From positions 62,001-126,000 of the forward strand of contig NZ_BBJH01000022.1 in the NCBI RefSeq assembly GCF_000739775.1: DNA of 64,000 nt, read 5' to 3'. Shown in pieces: positions 49,767-58,177 of the stretch. Each line of letters opens with the position of its first letter. The first letter of the stretch is position 1. The notes under the pieces are model-generated. The model worked only from the letters and a program-made list of their open reading frames with translations. It was not told where the DNA came from and searched no databases. Both the position numbers and the translations under genes were made by a program. This DNA comes from Paraburkholderia heleia NBRC 101817 (GTDB lineage Bacteria > Pseudomonadota > Gammaproteobacteria > Burkholderiales > Burkholderiaceae).

Positions 49767-51071
49767 TTGAACCCTAAAAATCGCTTCATTCATTCCCGGA
49801 CGCCCTCCGGCGAATCGGCCAGCGAGCTTGCGTGGTATGCCGCGATCGTCGCGATCGGCCTGAATCTGCGGCCGCTGCTCACCTCGATCAGTCCGCTCAC
49901 GACGACCATCCGCAACGACACCGGCCTGAGCTTCTATGGCGCTTCGCTGCTCACGAGCCTGCCCGTCGTCGCGATGGGGTTCGGCGCCTTCGGCACCGGC
50001 CTGCTCGCGCGCCGGCTCGGCGAGATGCGCGGCGTCGCGCTCGGGCTCGCGGCGATTGCCGCTGCATGCGCGGCCCGCACGTTCGCCGCCAGCGGCGGCG
50101 CGCTCATGGCCACGGCGGCCGCGGCCGGTGCGGGCGTCGCGGCCATCCAGGCGCTGCTGCCCGCCGTCATGAAGCAGCGCTTCGCCGCGCGGGTCCCGCT
50201 CGCGATGGGCCTGTTCTCGGCGTCGATCATGGGCGGCGGCGGCCTCGGCGCGAGCCTGAGCCCGCTCGTCGCGCGCTTCAGCGGTTCGTGGCAGGCGGGG
50301 CTCGCCGTCTGGGCATTGCCCGCGCTGGCCGCGCTCGCGATCTGGGGCGTGTTGAACGGCGGGTTCGGCGCAGGGCAGCGCGTACAGCAGGCCGCCACAG
50401 TCCCTTCCCAGGGCCACGCCAACGCCGCAACGGTCCCGGTCTGGCGCAAGCGCCGGGCGTGGTCGCTCGGCCTGCACTTCGGGCTCGTCAACGGCGGCTA
50501 TACGAGTCTCGTCGCGTGGCTGCCCGCCTACTATCAGCAGCATGGCGCGAGCGTCGAAGCGAGCGGCTCGCTGCTCGCCGCGATGACCGTGTTCCAGGCC
50601 GCCAGCGCACTGCTCCTGCCGCTCGCCGCGGCGGCGTTCACGGACCGGCGCCCGTGGCTCGTTCTGGGCCTGTGCGGCCAGCTCGTCGGCGTGACCGGCC
50701 TCGCGGCGTGGCCCGAGGCCGCGCCGCTGCTGTGGGTCGCGGCGGCGGGCGCAGGACTCGGCGGCACGTTCTCTGTCACGCTCGTCACCGCGCTCGACCA
50801 TTGCGCGGACCACCGCCTGGCCGCGCGCCTCGTCGCCTTCGTCCAGGGTCTGGGCTTCGTGATCGCCGCGCTCGCCCCCATCGTGGCCGGACGCGTGCGC
50901 GACCTCACGGGCGGCTTTACGGGCGCTTGGATGATGCTCGCTGTATCGATCAGCGCGATGGTCGTGCTCACGCTCGCGTTCTCGCCGCGCAGCTACGGGC
51001 GCTGGCTCGGCACCCACGGCCCGGACGCGCACGGCGCGATCGCGCAAAGCCGTGCGGCGCTCGACGCCTGA
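49767..51071 (+). CDS. MFS transporter, CynX/NimT (cyanate permease-like) family
   Basis: A 434-residue, 12-helix major-facilitator protein. The first segment AIVAIGLNLRPLLTSISPL is the family mark (NLRP near 30), and FVQGLGFVIAALAPIVAGRVRDLTGGFTGAW is typical of CynX-like transporters. Start is taken as TTG at 49767 with AAAGG 9 bases upstream; TTG at 49758 is an alternative and no in-frame ATG precedes the first helix. Divergent from an FCD-GntR regulator that likely controls it. Substrate unknown. Confidence 0.85.
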   Translation: MNPKNRFIHSRTPSGESASELAWYAAIVAIGLNLRPLLTSISPLTTTIRNDTGLSFYGASLLTSLPVVAMGFGAFGTGLLARRLGEMRGVALGLAAIAAACAARTFAASGGALMATAAAAGAGVAAIQALLPAVMKQRFAARVPLAMGLFSASIMGGGGLGASLSPLVARFSGSWQAGLAVWALPALAALAIWGVLNGGFGAGQRVQQAATVPSQGHANAATVPVWRKRRAWSLGLHFGLVNGGYTSLVAWLPAYYQQHGASVEASGSLLAAMTVFQAASALLLPLAAAAFTDRRPWLVLGLCGQLVGVTGLAAWPEAAPLLWVAAAGAGLGGTFSVTLVTALDHCADHRLAARLVAFVQGLGFVIAALAPIVAGRVRDLTGGFTGAWMMLAVSISAMVVLTLAFSPRSYGRWLGTHGPDAHGAIAQSRAALDA

Positions 51072-51306
51072 GCCTGCTGTACACGCCGGATCGGGCTCCG
51101 GCGCAAGCCCCGCAAGGCCGCGGCGCGCCCATGCAACACATCGCCCACGGCCCGCCGGGAAACGTTTGCATAAGCGCCTGTATGAATGTACAGTGCGTGC
51201 AGCCGGCCGTTCGTGCCGCCCGGTCGCCGTACCGGGTTACGCCGCCCCATCGCGCGCCGGCGCATGGCGCGGCCCCGGCCTGTACATCGAAAACGGAGAA
51301 CACGAC

Positions 51307-51639
51307 GTGCGATTCTTCATCACGGGGACCTTGCTGGGCGTCCTGGCGTCCACCGCGATCGCCGGGGAACACTACATCGAGATCTGGAATCCGCCGGAAG
51401 CGCGCACGCCTTCGGCGCATGCGGGCAATGCCGGCAAGAAGGCGCATCACGGCACGAAGCACAAGCTTGCCTCTGCCGACAAGCTCACCACCCGCAAGGT
51501 CGCCGAACCGGCCATGCGCGCTCCTGCGCCCACGCTGCCGGCCACGCCGGGCGCCCCCGTGCGTACCGCGCCCGGCAACGGAGTCCTGCCGGAAATTCCG
51601 CCGCAAATCGGCCCCGACGGCAACGTGCTGACGGTGTGA
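51307..51639 (+). CDS. Small exported hypothetical protein
   Basis: A 110-residue protein starting at GTG 51307 (GGAG 9 bases upstream). The N-terminus VRFFITGTLLGVLASTAIAG is a signal peptide; the rest is Pro/Ala/Lys-rich and without a family I recognise (EHYIEIWNPPEART ... GVLPEIPPQIGPDGNVLTV). The frame runs far upstream to 51052, but the upstream part has poor composition. Confidence 0.6.
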   Translation: MRFFITGTLLGVLASTAIAGEHYIEIWNPPEARTPSAHAGNAGKKAHHGTKHKLASADKLTTRKVAEPAMRAPAPTLPATPGAPVRTAPGNGVLPEIPPQIGPDGNVLTV

Positions 51640-51744
51640 GCCAGCGCGTCGAGGCACGACACCGGGCACGATGCACAACGCGGCACGACGCCGCCGCAAT
51701 CGCGGCCTCGAAGACCTCGAGGCGCCGCCCATTCCCGTCTCCAG

Positions 51745-51780
51745 AAAAAAAACAGCCCCGTCACCGGAGAGGTGCGGGGC
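51745..51780 (-). terminator. Intrinsic terminator on the minus strand
   Basis: Plus-strand GCCCCG-T-CACC (51755-51765) pairs with GGTG-CGGGGC (51771-51780) around GGAGA; eight A at 51745-51752 give eight U at the end of a minus-strand transcript. There is no T run on the plus strand. Confidence 0.8.
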
Positions 51781-51816
51781 CGAATCCCATGTCAAGGAGA
51801 TGTCATGGAGGAGACG
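51745..51816 (-). ncRNA. Candidate small regulatory RNA, about 72 nt
   Basis: On the minus strand a sigma-70-like promoter (TTGGAC, 17 bp, TAAGAT) ends 6-7 nt before a short unpaired leader that carries two C-rich stretches, GTCTCCTCC and ATCTCCTTG, both complementary to Shine-Dalgarno sequences. A stable terminator hairpin with eight U ends the transcript. No protein gene lies on this strand here. The layout (short, free-standing, anti-Shine-Dalgarno single strand, terminator hairpin) is that of trans-acting sRNAs. I cannot name a family, and expression is not shown. Confidence 0.5.
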
Positions 51817-51821
51817 GCTTC

Positions 51822-51850
51822 ATCTTAGCCATGGCCCTCCGCGCGTCCAA
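51822..51850 (-). promoter_or_regulatory. Promoter of the candidate small RNA
   Basis: Minus strand: TTGGAC (complement of 51845-51850), spacer 17 bp, TAAGAT (complement of 51822-51827). The start would be about 51816. Confidence 0.5.
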
Positions 51851-52046
51851 CCAATGATTTCGCATATGCATTTCGGGCCGTGTGGCGCAGCGCAACGTCG
51901 CGCCGCCGGCATATGGATAGAACAAAAAGTCGTTTCGCGCCGCGCGGCGCGCTCTCTAAGATGACCTTTTCCAGCCTTCCAGGCCTCGTGACTGTATTGC
52001 CCGATCGAGCACGGACCAGGTCTCATTGCATTTCAGGGAGTCCCCC

Positions 52047-52751
52047 TTGAGTATTTCCGATTCGCAACGCCGCCCGCTCGTAGTGGGCATCGGCGGCACG
52101 ACACGCGCTGCCTCGTCGACCGAGCGCGCCCTCGCTTTCGCGCTCCGGGGCGCCGAGGACGCCGGCGCGCGCACGCAATGGCTCGGCGGCACGTTCCTGC
52201 ACACGCTGCCGCACTACGCGCCCGAAGACCCCGTTCGCACCGACGCCCAGCTCGAACTGATCGAAGCCGTGCGCGCGGCCGACGCCGTCATCATCGCGAC
52301 GCCCGGCTATCACGGCGGCGTGTCCGGGCTCGTGAAGAACGCGCTCGACACGCTCGAAGAACTGCGGGCCGACAAGCGCCCGTACCTGGACGGCCGCGCG
52401 GTGGGCTGCATCGTCACGGCCTACGGCTGGCAGGCCGCGGGCTCGGTGCTGACCTCGCTGCGCTCGATCGTGCACGCGCTGCGCGGCTGGCCGACGCCAT
52501 TCGGCGCGGGCATCAACACGCTGGAGACGCGTTTCGAGAGCGCGCAGCAATGCTCCGACGCCAAGGTCGCCGAACAGCTCGCAACGGTCGGCCGCCAGGC
52601 GGCGCAGTTCGCGCTCGCGTTCGGCGGCCAGGGCCAGGGCCAGGGCCAGGAACACTACGCGGCGCCGCTGGCGGGCGCCTTGAACAGCGCCGGCGGCGCG
52701 CCAGCCGCCAATGCGCCGCGCACCGAAAAGCGCCTGAGCCTCGCTGTCTGA
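52047..52751 (+). CDS. NADPH-dependent FMN reductase
   Basis: A 234-residue flavodoxin-like protein of the SsuE/ArsH/NQR group. VVGIGGTTRAASSTERAL (about 13-30) binds FMN phosphate and IATPGYHGGVSGLVKNALDTLEELR (about 82-106) is the family middle motif. It reduces FMN or a quinone with NADPH. The start is TTG 52047 with GGGAG 6 bases upstream; no ATG is available before the fold. A GQGQGQGQ stretch lies near the C-terminus. No monooxygenase partner is adjacent. Confidence 0.85.
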   Translation: MSISDSQRRPLVVGIGGTTRAASSTERALAFALRGAEDAGARTQWLGGTFLHTLPHYAPEDPVRTDAQLELIEAVRAADAVIIATPGYHGGVSGLVKNALDTLEELRADKRPYLDGRAVGCIVTAYGWQAAGSVLTSLRSIVHALRGWPTPFGAGINTLETRFESAQQCSDAKVAEQLATVGRQAAQFALAFGGQGQGQGQEHYAAPLAGALNSAGGAPAANAPRTEKRLSLAV

Positions 52752-53097
52752 CACGCCGCCCGACCTCTCCGCGTCGCCCACCCTCACGGCCCTGAGCGCG
52801 CGGGGCGCGAAACAAACGTTCCCTAAGCCACATTGGCGGCGTCGCGCGGCGCGCTTCGCGTGCGCCATCCCACAGACGCTGCATTTCGTCCGGTCCACAT
52901 TGAAGCCGGATTCACCCCTCGCCTCATCCGGATCATTCTGCTGACCGTTCCAGGCCACACGTGATTTGCTTGCGACGAATGATTGGTTCCATCGACAAAC
53001 GGCGGCCCGTACGCTGACCCGTATCGGCGCCGCGAGTGGGCACCACCCAGAACGAGAACCCGGGCAAATCAGCAGAAGATCAGCAGGAAGCGCGGCC
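52752..53097. other. Intergenic region
   Basis: About 345 bp between plus-strand genes without a gene or terminator that I can support. Open frames on the minus strand crossing it are shadows of the neighbouring coding sequence. Confidence 0.3.
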
Positions 53098-53313
53098 ATG
53101 AACACACCATTACGCTACAAAGGCTACGTCGTCGCCCCCAGCGCGCGGCAACTCCCGAACGGCCTCTTCGCCGCCAATCTCACCATTGGCACGCAGCCGG
53201 GCGCGCAGCATTCGTTCGACGAACTCGATTACTTCTTCGAAGAAAGGCACGCGCTCGCCTACGCCTGCCGCTGGGCGCGCATGTGGATCGACCAGCAGCG
53301 CCGCTGCGCGTGA
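53098..53313 (+). CDS. Small conserved hypothetical protein
   Basis: A 71-residue protein (MNTPLRYKGYVVAPSARQLP ... FDELDYFFEERHALAYACRWARMWIDQQ). Mixed strand-helix pattern, no signal peptide, no named family that I recognise. AGGAAG lies upstream of the ATG. Stands alone 58 bp before the diiron protein gene. Confidence 0.65.
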   Translation: MNTPLRYKGYVVAPSARQLPNGLFAANLTIGTQPGAQHSFDELDYFFEERHALAYACRWARMWIDQQRRCA

Positions 53314-53370
53314 GGGCGCATGGTTCCTTACGGTTGTGACAGAATAGGAGTCATACCCCCTTCACGCTAG

Positions 53371-54297
53371 ATGCTCATGTCCGACACCCTGACGCATCCG
53401 GACGAAGGCGCAGCCTTCATCTCCGAACAGGACGCCGCGCTGCGGCGCTGGACTCACGGCGCGCCAGGGCCCATCAAGATCGGATCGGACGAACACCGCA
53501 AGATGTTCTGCCGGATGCTGCTCGAGACCCACGATCCATACCGCCCCGCCGTGCTCGACTGGCCAAAGCTCGAGCCCGACGTGCTCAGCCGCCTCACGTC
53601 GCTGCCGATCTGGGACATCGCGGTGCAGACCGAAGGCCGCGCCTCGATCCGCGTGCTGACTTACGCGCAAACCCTGAGCGATCCGCTGCTGCGCAAGGCG
53701 GTCGAAATGGATGCCGCCGAGGAAGCGCGCCACAAGGTCGTGCTCTCGCATCTCGTGCAGGCCTATGGCATTGAACTTGCGCCTGAACCCGCATACCCGC
53801 CGCCCAAAAAAGCGGAATGGGCATGGATGTTCACCGGCTATAGCGAGTGTATCGACAGCTTCTTCGCGTTCGGCCTGTTTCGCTCGGCGCAGCGCTCGGG
53901 CTTTTTCCCGCCAGATCTCGTCGAAACCTTCGAACCGGTGATCCAGGAAGAGGCGCGCCACATCCTCTTCTTCGTCAACTGGGTCGCGTGGTATCGCAAG
54001 AACATGCCCTGGTGGCGCAGGCCGTGGCACGCCGTGCGCGTCGCCGCCATCTGGTTCATGCTGGTATGGGAGCGGCTCGCGATCGCGCGAGGCATCGACG
54101 CCAGCGGCAACGCGCGCGATTCGAACTTCCTGCCTGCGAACCGCGAGGTGCTAGGCGACTCGCTCGATCCGCGCGAGATGATCGCACTCTGCCTCCGGGA
54201 AAACGACGCGCGCATGAGCGGCTACGACGCGCGCCTCTTGCGGCCGACGCTCGTGCCCACACTCGCACGCTTCGCGCTGCGCCTCTTGAAGAAGTAG
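53371..54297 (+). CDS. Ferritin-like diiron protein (oxygenase-type)
   Basis: A 308-residue helical protein with two ExxH diiron motifs, EEARHKVVL (about 117-125) and EEARHILFF (about 193-201), and additional acidic residues in helices between them (SECIDSFFAFGLF). This is the arrangement of ferritin-like diiron oxidases and oxygenases. The C-terminal third has one or two hydrophobic helices (AVRVAAIWFMLVWERLAIARG). ATG 53371 or 53377 can start it. Substrate unknown. Confidence 0.75.
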   Translation: MLMSDTLTHPDEGAAFISEQDAALRRWTHGAPGPIKIGSDEHRKMFCRMLLETHDPYRPAVLDWPKLEPDVLSRLTSLPIWDIAVQTEGRASIRVLTYAQTLSDPLLRKAVEMDAAEEARHKVVLSHLVQAYGIELAPEPAYPPPKKAEWAWMFTGYSECIDSFFAFGLFRSAQRSGFFPPDLVETFEPVIQEEARHILFFVNWVAWYRKNMPWWRRPWHAVRVAAIWFMLVWERLAIARGIDASGNARDSNFLPANREVLGDSLDPREMIALCLRENDARMSGYDARLLRPTLVPTLARFALRLLKK

Positions 54298-54360
54298 CGC
54301 CACAACGTAAAACGCACGCGTTGTTGGCATGGCTCCATAGCCGTACGAGGAGAACGCTGC

Positions 54361-55815
54361 ATGACCTGGACTGTCGACCAGCAACTGGAACTGAGCGCAA
54401 CGCAAGCCGTCGAGGCCATCCAGGCCGGGCAGCTGAAGGCCGCCGACTATGTCGCCACGCTGCTGGCGCGCGCCCAGGCGCTCTCCAACCTCAACGCGCT
54501 AACCGTGCTCGACGTGGAAGGCGCGCTCGCCGCCGCGCAGCGCATCGACGCGCTCGGCGCAAACGAACGGGCGCGTCTGCCGCTCGCCGGGCTGCCCGTG
54601 GTCGTGAAAGACAACATCAATACGCGCGGCCTGCAAACCTCCGCGGCCACGCCCGCGCTCGAAGGCTTCGTGCCCGCGCGTCACGCGCCTTCGGTGCAGC
54701 GCCTCGTCGATGCCGGCGCGATCTTGCTCGGCAAGGCCAACATGCACGAACTGGCATTCGGCATCACCAGCACGAATCTCGCGCCGCATGCGGGGCCCGT
54801 GCGCAACCCCTGGGATCCCGAACGAATCCCGGGCGGCTCGTCCGGCGGCACGGCGGCCGCCGTGGCGGCGCGCATCGTGCCCGCCGGGCTCGGCACCGAC
54901 ACCGGCGGCTCCACGCGCATTCCCGCCGCGCTGTGCGGCATTGTCGGCTTGCGCCCGAGCGTGGGCGACGGCGGCACGCAACGCCGCTATCACGACCCGC
55001 AGGCCGTCGTGCCCATCAGCCATACGCGCGACACGGTCGGACCGATGGGGCGCACGGTAGCCGATGTCGCGCTGCTCGACGCCGTGATCACCGGGCACGG
55101 CCCGCTCTCGCCGGCCGCCGTGACGAATCTGCGCATCGGCCTGCCCGCGCCGCTGTGGGAAGGTCTCGAAGCCGCACTCGAAGACGTCGCGCGCGGCGCG
55201 CTCGCGAAGCTCGAAGCCGCGGGCGTCACGCTCGTACCGGTCGAAATGAGCGAGTTGCTCGCGCTGAACGACCGCGTGAGCTACGCGATCGCGCTGCACG
55301 AGCCCATCGAAGATCTCGCCGCGTGGCTCGTTGCGAACCGCGCACCCGCGCAAACCGTGGCCGAGGTCGCCGCGCGCATTGCGAGCCCCGACGTGCGCGC
55401 GGCCTACGACGCCGTGCTCGCCGACGCGCGCGGCGCCGACTATCACGGCGCGATGACGGTGTGGCGGCCGCGCCTGCAGCAACTCTATGCGCAGACTTTC
55501 GCGGCCAGCGGCCTCGACGCACTGCTCTTTCCCACGACGCGGCTCGCCGCCGTGCCGATCGACGAACTGAACGGTTCGTCTCGTGTGTCGATCGACGGAG
55601 CGGCGCCGATCGACGAAATGGAGGCGTATCTGCGCAACACCGATCCCGCGAGCAACGCCGGCATTCCGGGCCTCGCGCTGCCGGCAGGTCTCGTCGACGC
55701 TCGCTTGCCCGTCGGGCTCGAACTCGACGGACCGGCCGGCGGCGACCGCAGGCTGCTCGCGATCGGTCTCGCGTTCGAAGCGATTCTCGGGACGCTGCCC
55801 GCGCCGGAGATTTAA
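54361..55815 (+). CDS. Amidase-signature enzyme, indoleacetamide-hydrolase-like
   Basis: A 484-residue amidase. The catalytic triad is Lys83 (VVVKDNINT), cis-Ser160 (PGGSSGGT) and Ser184 (GTDTGGSTRIPAALCG). Family length is about 460-500. The closest recognisable type is the indoleacetamide hydrolase/mandelamidase group, so it may hydrolyse an aryl or aliphatic amide. AGGAGAACGCTGC precedes the ATG. It follows the diiron gene by 63 bp and may share its transcript. Confidence 0.87.
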   Translation: MTWTVDQQLELSATQAVEAIQAGQLKAADYVATLLARAQALSNLNALTVLDVEGALAAAQRIDALGANERARLPLAGLPVVVKDNINTRGLQTSAATPALEGFVPARHAPSVQRLVDAGAILLGKANMHELAFGITSTNLAPHAGPVRNPWDPERIPGGSSGGTAAAVAARIVPAGLGTDTGGSTRIPAALCGIVGLRPSVGDGGTQRRYHDPQAVVPISHTRDTVGPMGRTVADVALLDAVITGHGPLSPAAVTNLRIGLPAPLWEGLEAALEDVARGALAKLEAAGVTLVPVEMSELLALNDRVSYAIALHEPIEDLAAWLVANRAPAQTVAEVAARIASPDVRAAYDAVLADARGADYHGAMTVWRPRLQQLYAQTFAASGLDALLFPTTRLAAVPIDELNGSSRVSIDGAAPIDEMEAYLRNTDPASNAGIPGLALPAGLVDARLPVGLELDGPAGGDRRLLAIGLAFEAILGTLPAPEI

Positions 55816-55937
55816 GCGCATGCAACGCCCGATGTGTCACGGGCATTGCGCTACACTGCGCGCTGCGTCGCGCCGCGACGCGTGCTGGCTTCGCACCGCG
55901 GCGCGTTTGATCGAATGAACCCAGACACTTCGAGCCG

Positions 55938-56732
55938 ATGCGATCCTTGCGCCTTGCCCCTTTCATGCGGATGTCCCGGCTTGCCGCAGTCGCCGCGGCA
56001 GTCGTTGCGCTCGCCGCCACCGGCGCCTGTGTGCGCCTCTCCGCGGTCGACTCCAGCGGTCTCTGGAAAGTCGTCGGCGGGCAGTGCGTGCCGAACATGC
56101 GCGACAAGGGCCAGCCCGGCCCCTGCACCACCGTCGACTTCCAGAAGCGCTATGCCGTGCTCAAGGACATCGCAGGGCGCGCGCAGTACCTCATGATTCC
56201 CACCGACCGCGTGGCCGGCATCGAGAGCCCCGAGATTCTCTATGGCGGCGCGCCCGAATACTGGGTAGGCGCCTGGGGCGCGGGACGCTTCGTGGAGGCG
56301 AAGCTCGGCATGCCGCTCGCCGGCAATCAGCTTGGCCTCGAGATCAATTCCTCCGAACGCCGCACGCAGAATCAACTGCATATCCACGTCGATTGCATGC
56401 GCACCGACATCACGAAAGCGCTCGCGCCGTATGGCGACATCGCGCCGGGCACGTGGCGCTGGACTACGCTCGACGGCTCGCGCTACCGCGTCACGCGCGT
56501 GACGAGCCTCTCGGACAGCCATAATCCGTTTCGCGTGGTCGAGCGCGATCTCGGCCCGAAACAGACCATGGCCGTGCAGACGATACTCGTGACGGGCGCA
56601 GGCCCCGATGCCAGGCGCGATGGCTGGCTCGTCGTCAACAGCGGGCTCGATGTCGACGGCGGGACCGGCACTGCGGAAGGCCTGCTCGACCATTCGTGCA
56701 GCCTCGCGCAGACGAAGAGCGCTTCGCAGTAA
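55938..56732 (+). CDS. cdh: CDP-diacylglycerol diphosphatase
   Basis: A 264-residue envelope protein. It begins with a long hydrophobic stretch (about 13-30) ending in ATGAC, a possible lipobox with Cys31. The catalytic HxH lies at His148-Ile-His150 in NQLHIHVDCMR, and WKVVGGQCVPNMRDKGQPGPCTTV and KDIAGRAQYLMIPTDRVAGIESPEIL are family segments. It splits CDP-diacylglycerol to phosphatidate and CMP in phospholipid turnover. ATG 55938 is the first good start. Confidence 0.88.
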   Translation: MRSLRLAPFMRMSRLAAVAAAVVALAATGACVRLSAVDSSGLWKVVGGQCVPNMRDKGQPGPCTTVDFQKRYAVLKDIAGRAQYLMIPTDRVAGIESPEILYGGAPEYWVGAWGAGRFVEAKLGMPLAGNQLGLEINSSERRTQNQLHIHVDCMRTDITKALAPYGDIAPGTWRWTTLDGSRYRVTRVTSLSDSHNPFRVVERDLGPKQTMAVQTILVTGAGPDARRDGWLVVNSGLDVDGGTGTAEGLLDHSCSLAQTKSASQ

Positions 56733-56907
56733 CGCGCAGTCGCGGGCGACGCGCAAGCGCGCCGCCGCGCTCACCGGCTACGGCGTATCAGCCTTGGGTG
56801 ACAGGAAAGCCGGGTTGCACGTCAGATCCCGCCCAGTCAAAACGATTTCATGTTGTCGAGGCTGCACGCGGAGTATCGTTCAATTCTGCTATGCAAATGG
56901 CATGTCT

Positions 56908-57852
56908 TCAATGTGCGAGCCCCGCCACGCCCGAAGCCGGTTGATTCAGCATCGGACCCGTTGCCCACGCGTCCGGTTGGGCCGCGCCGATGCGCTCGCG
57001 CAGCCACGCATCGAAGGTCTTCTGCAATTCCGCATGCCGCAGGGCGAAGTCGACCGTCGCCTGAACATAGCCGAGCTTGGTGCCGCAGTCGTAGCGCTTG
57101 CCAACGAATTCGTAGGCCAGCACCTGCTCCTCTTCGCGCATGGAATGAATGGCGGGCGTGAGCTCGATCTCGCCGTTCGCACCGGGTTTCAGCGCACGCA
57201 AATGCTCGAAGATGCTCGGCATGAGCACGTAACGGCCGGCCACGCCGAAGCTGGACGGCGCCAGTTCGGGCGTAGGCTTTTCAATGATGCGGCTCACACT
57301 GATCACGCGCTCGTCCCAATGCCGGCCGTCGATCACGCCATGACTCGTCGACTCGCACGATTCGAATTCTTCCACGGCGAGAACCGAGGAATCGTAATGG
57401 CTGAATATATGGACCATTTGTGCGAGAACCGAAGGCTTGCCGTCGAGCAGATCGTCCGCGAGCACGACCGCAAACGGTTCGTCGCCAATCAGCTTTTCCG
57501 CGCAAAGCACGGCATGCCCGAGGCCGAGCGGTTCGGCCTGCCGGACATAGACGCACTCGACATTGGCCGGCTTGATGTTCCGCACGAGCTCGACGAGATT
57601 CTGCCTGCCGCGCGCCCTCAGCACGTGTTCGACCTCGTAGGACTTGTCGAAATGATCTTCGATGACGCGCTTTCCGCGGCCCGTCACGAAGATCAGTTCG
57701 GTAATCCCTGCGCCAATGGCTTCTTCAACGGCATATTGAATGAGCGGTTTGTCGATGACCGGCAGCATTTCCTTTGGGCTCGCCTTCGTTGCCGGCAGAA
57801 AGCTTGTATCGATTCCCGCCACCGGGAACACAGCTTTACGAACACCAAGCAT
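56908..57852 (-). CDS. galU: UTP-glucose-1-phosphate uridylyltransferase homologue with altered signature
   Basis: A 314-residue protein closely matching bacterial GalU in length and most motifs: ATKASPKEMLPVIDKPLIQYAVEEAI, VRQAEPLGLGHAVLCAEKLIGDEPFAVVLADDLL, IIEKPTPELAPSSFGVAGRYVL. GalU makes UDP-glucose for polysaccharides and lipopolysaccharide. The usual GLGTR nucleotide-binding sequence is GIDTS here (residues 13-17), losing the second Gly and the Arg that contacts the phosphates, so activity may be reduced or changed. Start at 57852 follows GAGG. It is convergent with the cdh gene, ending 175 bp away, and divergent from the XRE gene. Confidence 0.85.
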   Translation of the reverse strand: MLGVRKAVFPVAGIDTSFLPATKASPKEMLPVIDKPLIQYAVEEAIGAGITELIFVTGRGKRVIEDHFDKSYEVEHVLRARGRQNLVELVRNIKPANVECVYVRQAEPLGLGHAVLCAEKLIGDEPFAVVLADDLLDGKPSVLAQMVHIFSHYDSSVLAVEEFESCESTSHGVIDGRHWDERVISVSRIIEKPTPELAPSSFGVAGRYVLMPSIFEHLRALKPGANGEIELTPAIHSMREEEQVLAYEFVGKRYDCGTKLGYVQATVDFALRHAELQKTFDAWLRERIGAAQPDAWATGPMLNQPASGVAGLAH

Positions 57853-58177
57853 GATGACCTCACCTGTCTGGTAGAGAGGCAGTACGGCCATGGCGAAGGG
57901 TGCGGGATCTGCATCCGACCCCGGATCTCTCCATGTGGCGAATCAGTTCGGCGACATGTTTCCGGTATTCGGCCGGAAAGGTCCGCCAAAAAGCCACACT
58001 CAATCATCGCACTGTTTTTGCGCGAAGTGCGCGCGAGTGAAGGCGGGCCACATGCGGCATACGCAAGGCATGCCATTCCCCGCGGCGCGGCGCGATTACA
58101 TGGCATGTAATTGGCGAGCCGCGCATGGGCGCCTATCCTCGAGATACGATCGAGTCCGCACCGACCTGGAAGAACCG
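57853..58177. other. Divergent region between galU and the XRE regulator
   Basis: About 325 bp holding both promoters. A perfect palindrome lies at 58095-58111. Purine-rich repeats and CCGGA-type inverted repeats around 57958-57980 are also seen; no gene is supported. Confidence 0.4.
58095..58111. promoter_or_regulatory. Perfect 17-bp palindrome upstream of the XRE regulator
   Basis: ATTACATG-G-CATGTAAT (8-1-8) lies 66 bp before the regulator start codon. The form suits a dimeric helix-turn-helix regulator and suggests self-regulation. Confidence 0.6.

Larger units (their letters stand above)
51640..52046. other. Intergenic region with minus-strand small RNA candidate
   Basis: About 400 bp without a protein gene. 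Its left half contains a minus-strand promoter and terminator about 72 nt apart, described separately. The right half (51860-52040) is AT-richer, with TTATAG-like sequence and the promoter area of the FMN reductase gene. Confidence 0.45.

Noticed and set aside
51640-51860. Plus-strand terminator or leader peptide (a short frame ending at 51857)
   Set aside because: The T run is on the minus strand only, and the short plus frame has no ribosome site in a proper place for a leader of a downstream gene.
52023-53105. 360-residue minus-strand frame opposite the FMN reductase gene
   Set aside because: Low-complexity Arg/Ala-rich product, and it spans a clear flavodoxin-like gene on the plus strand.
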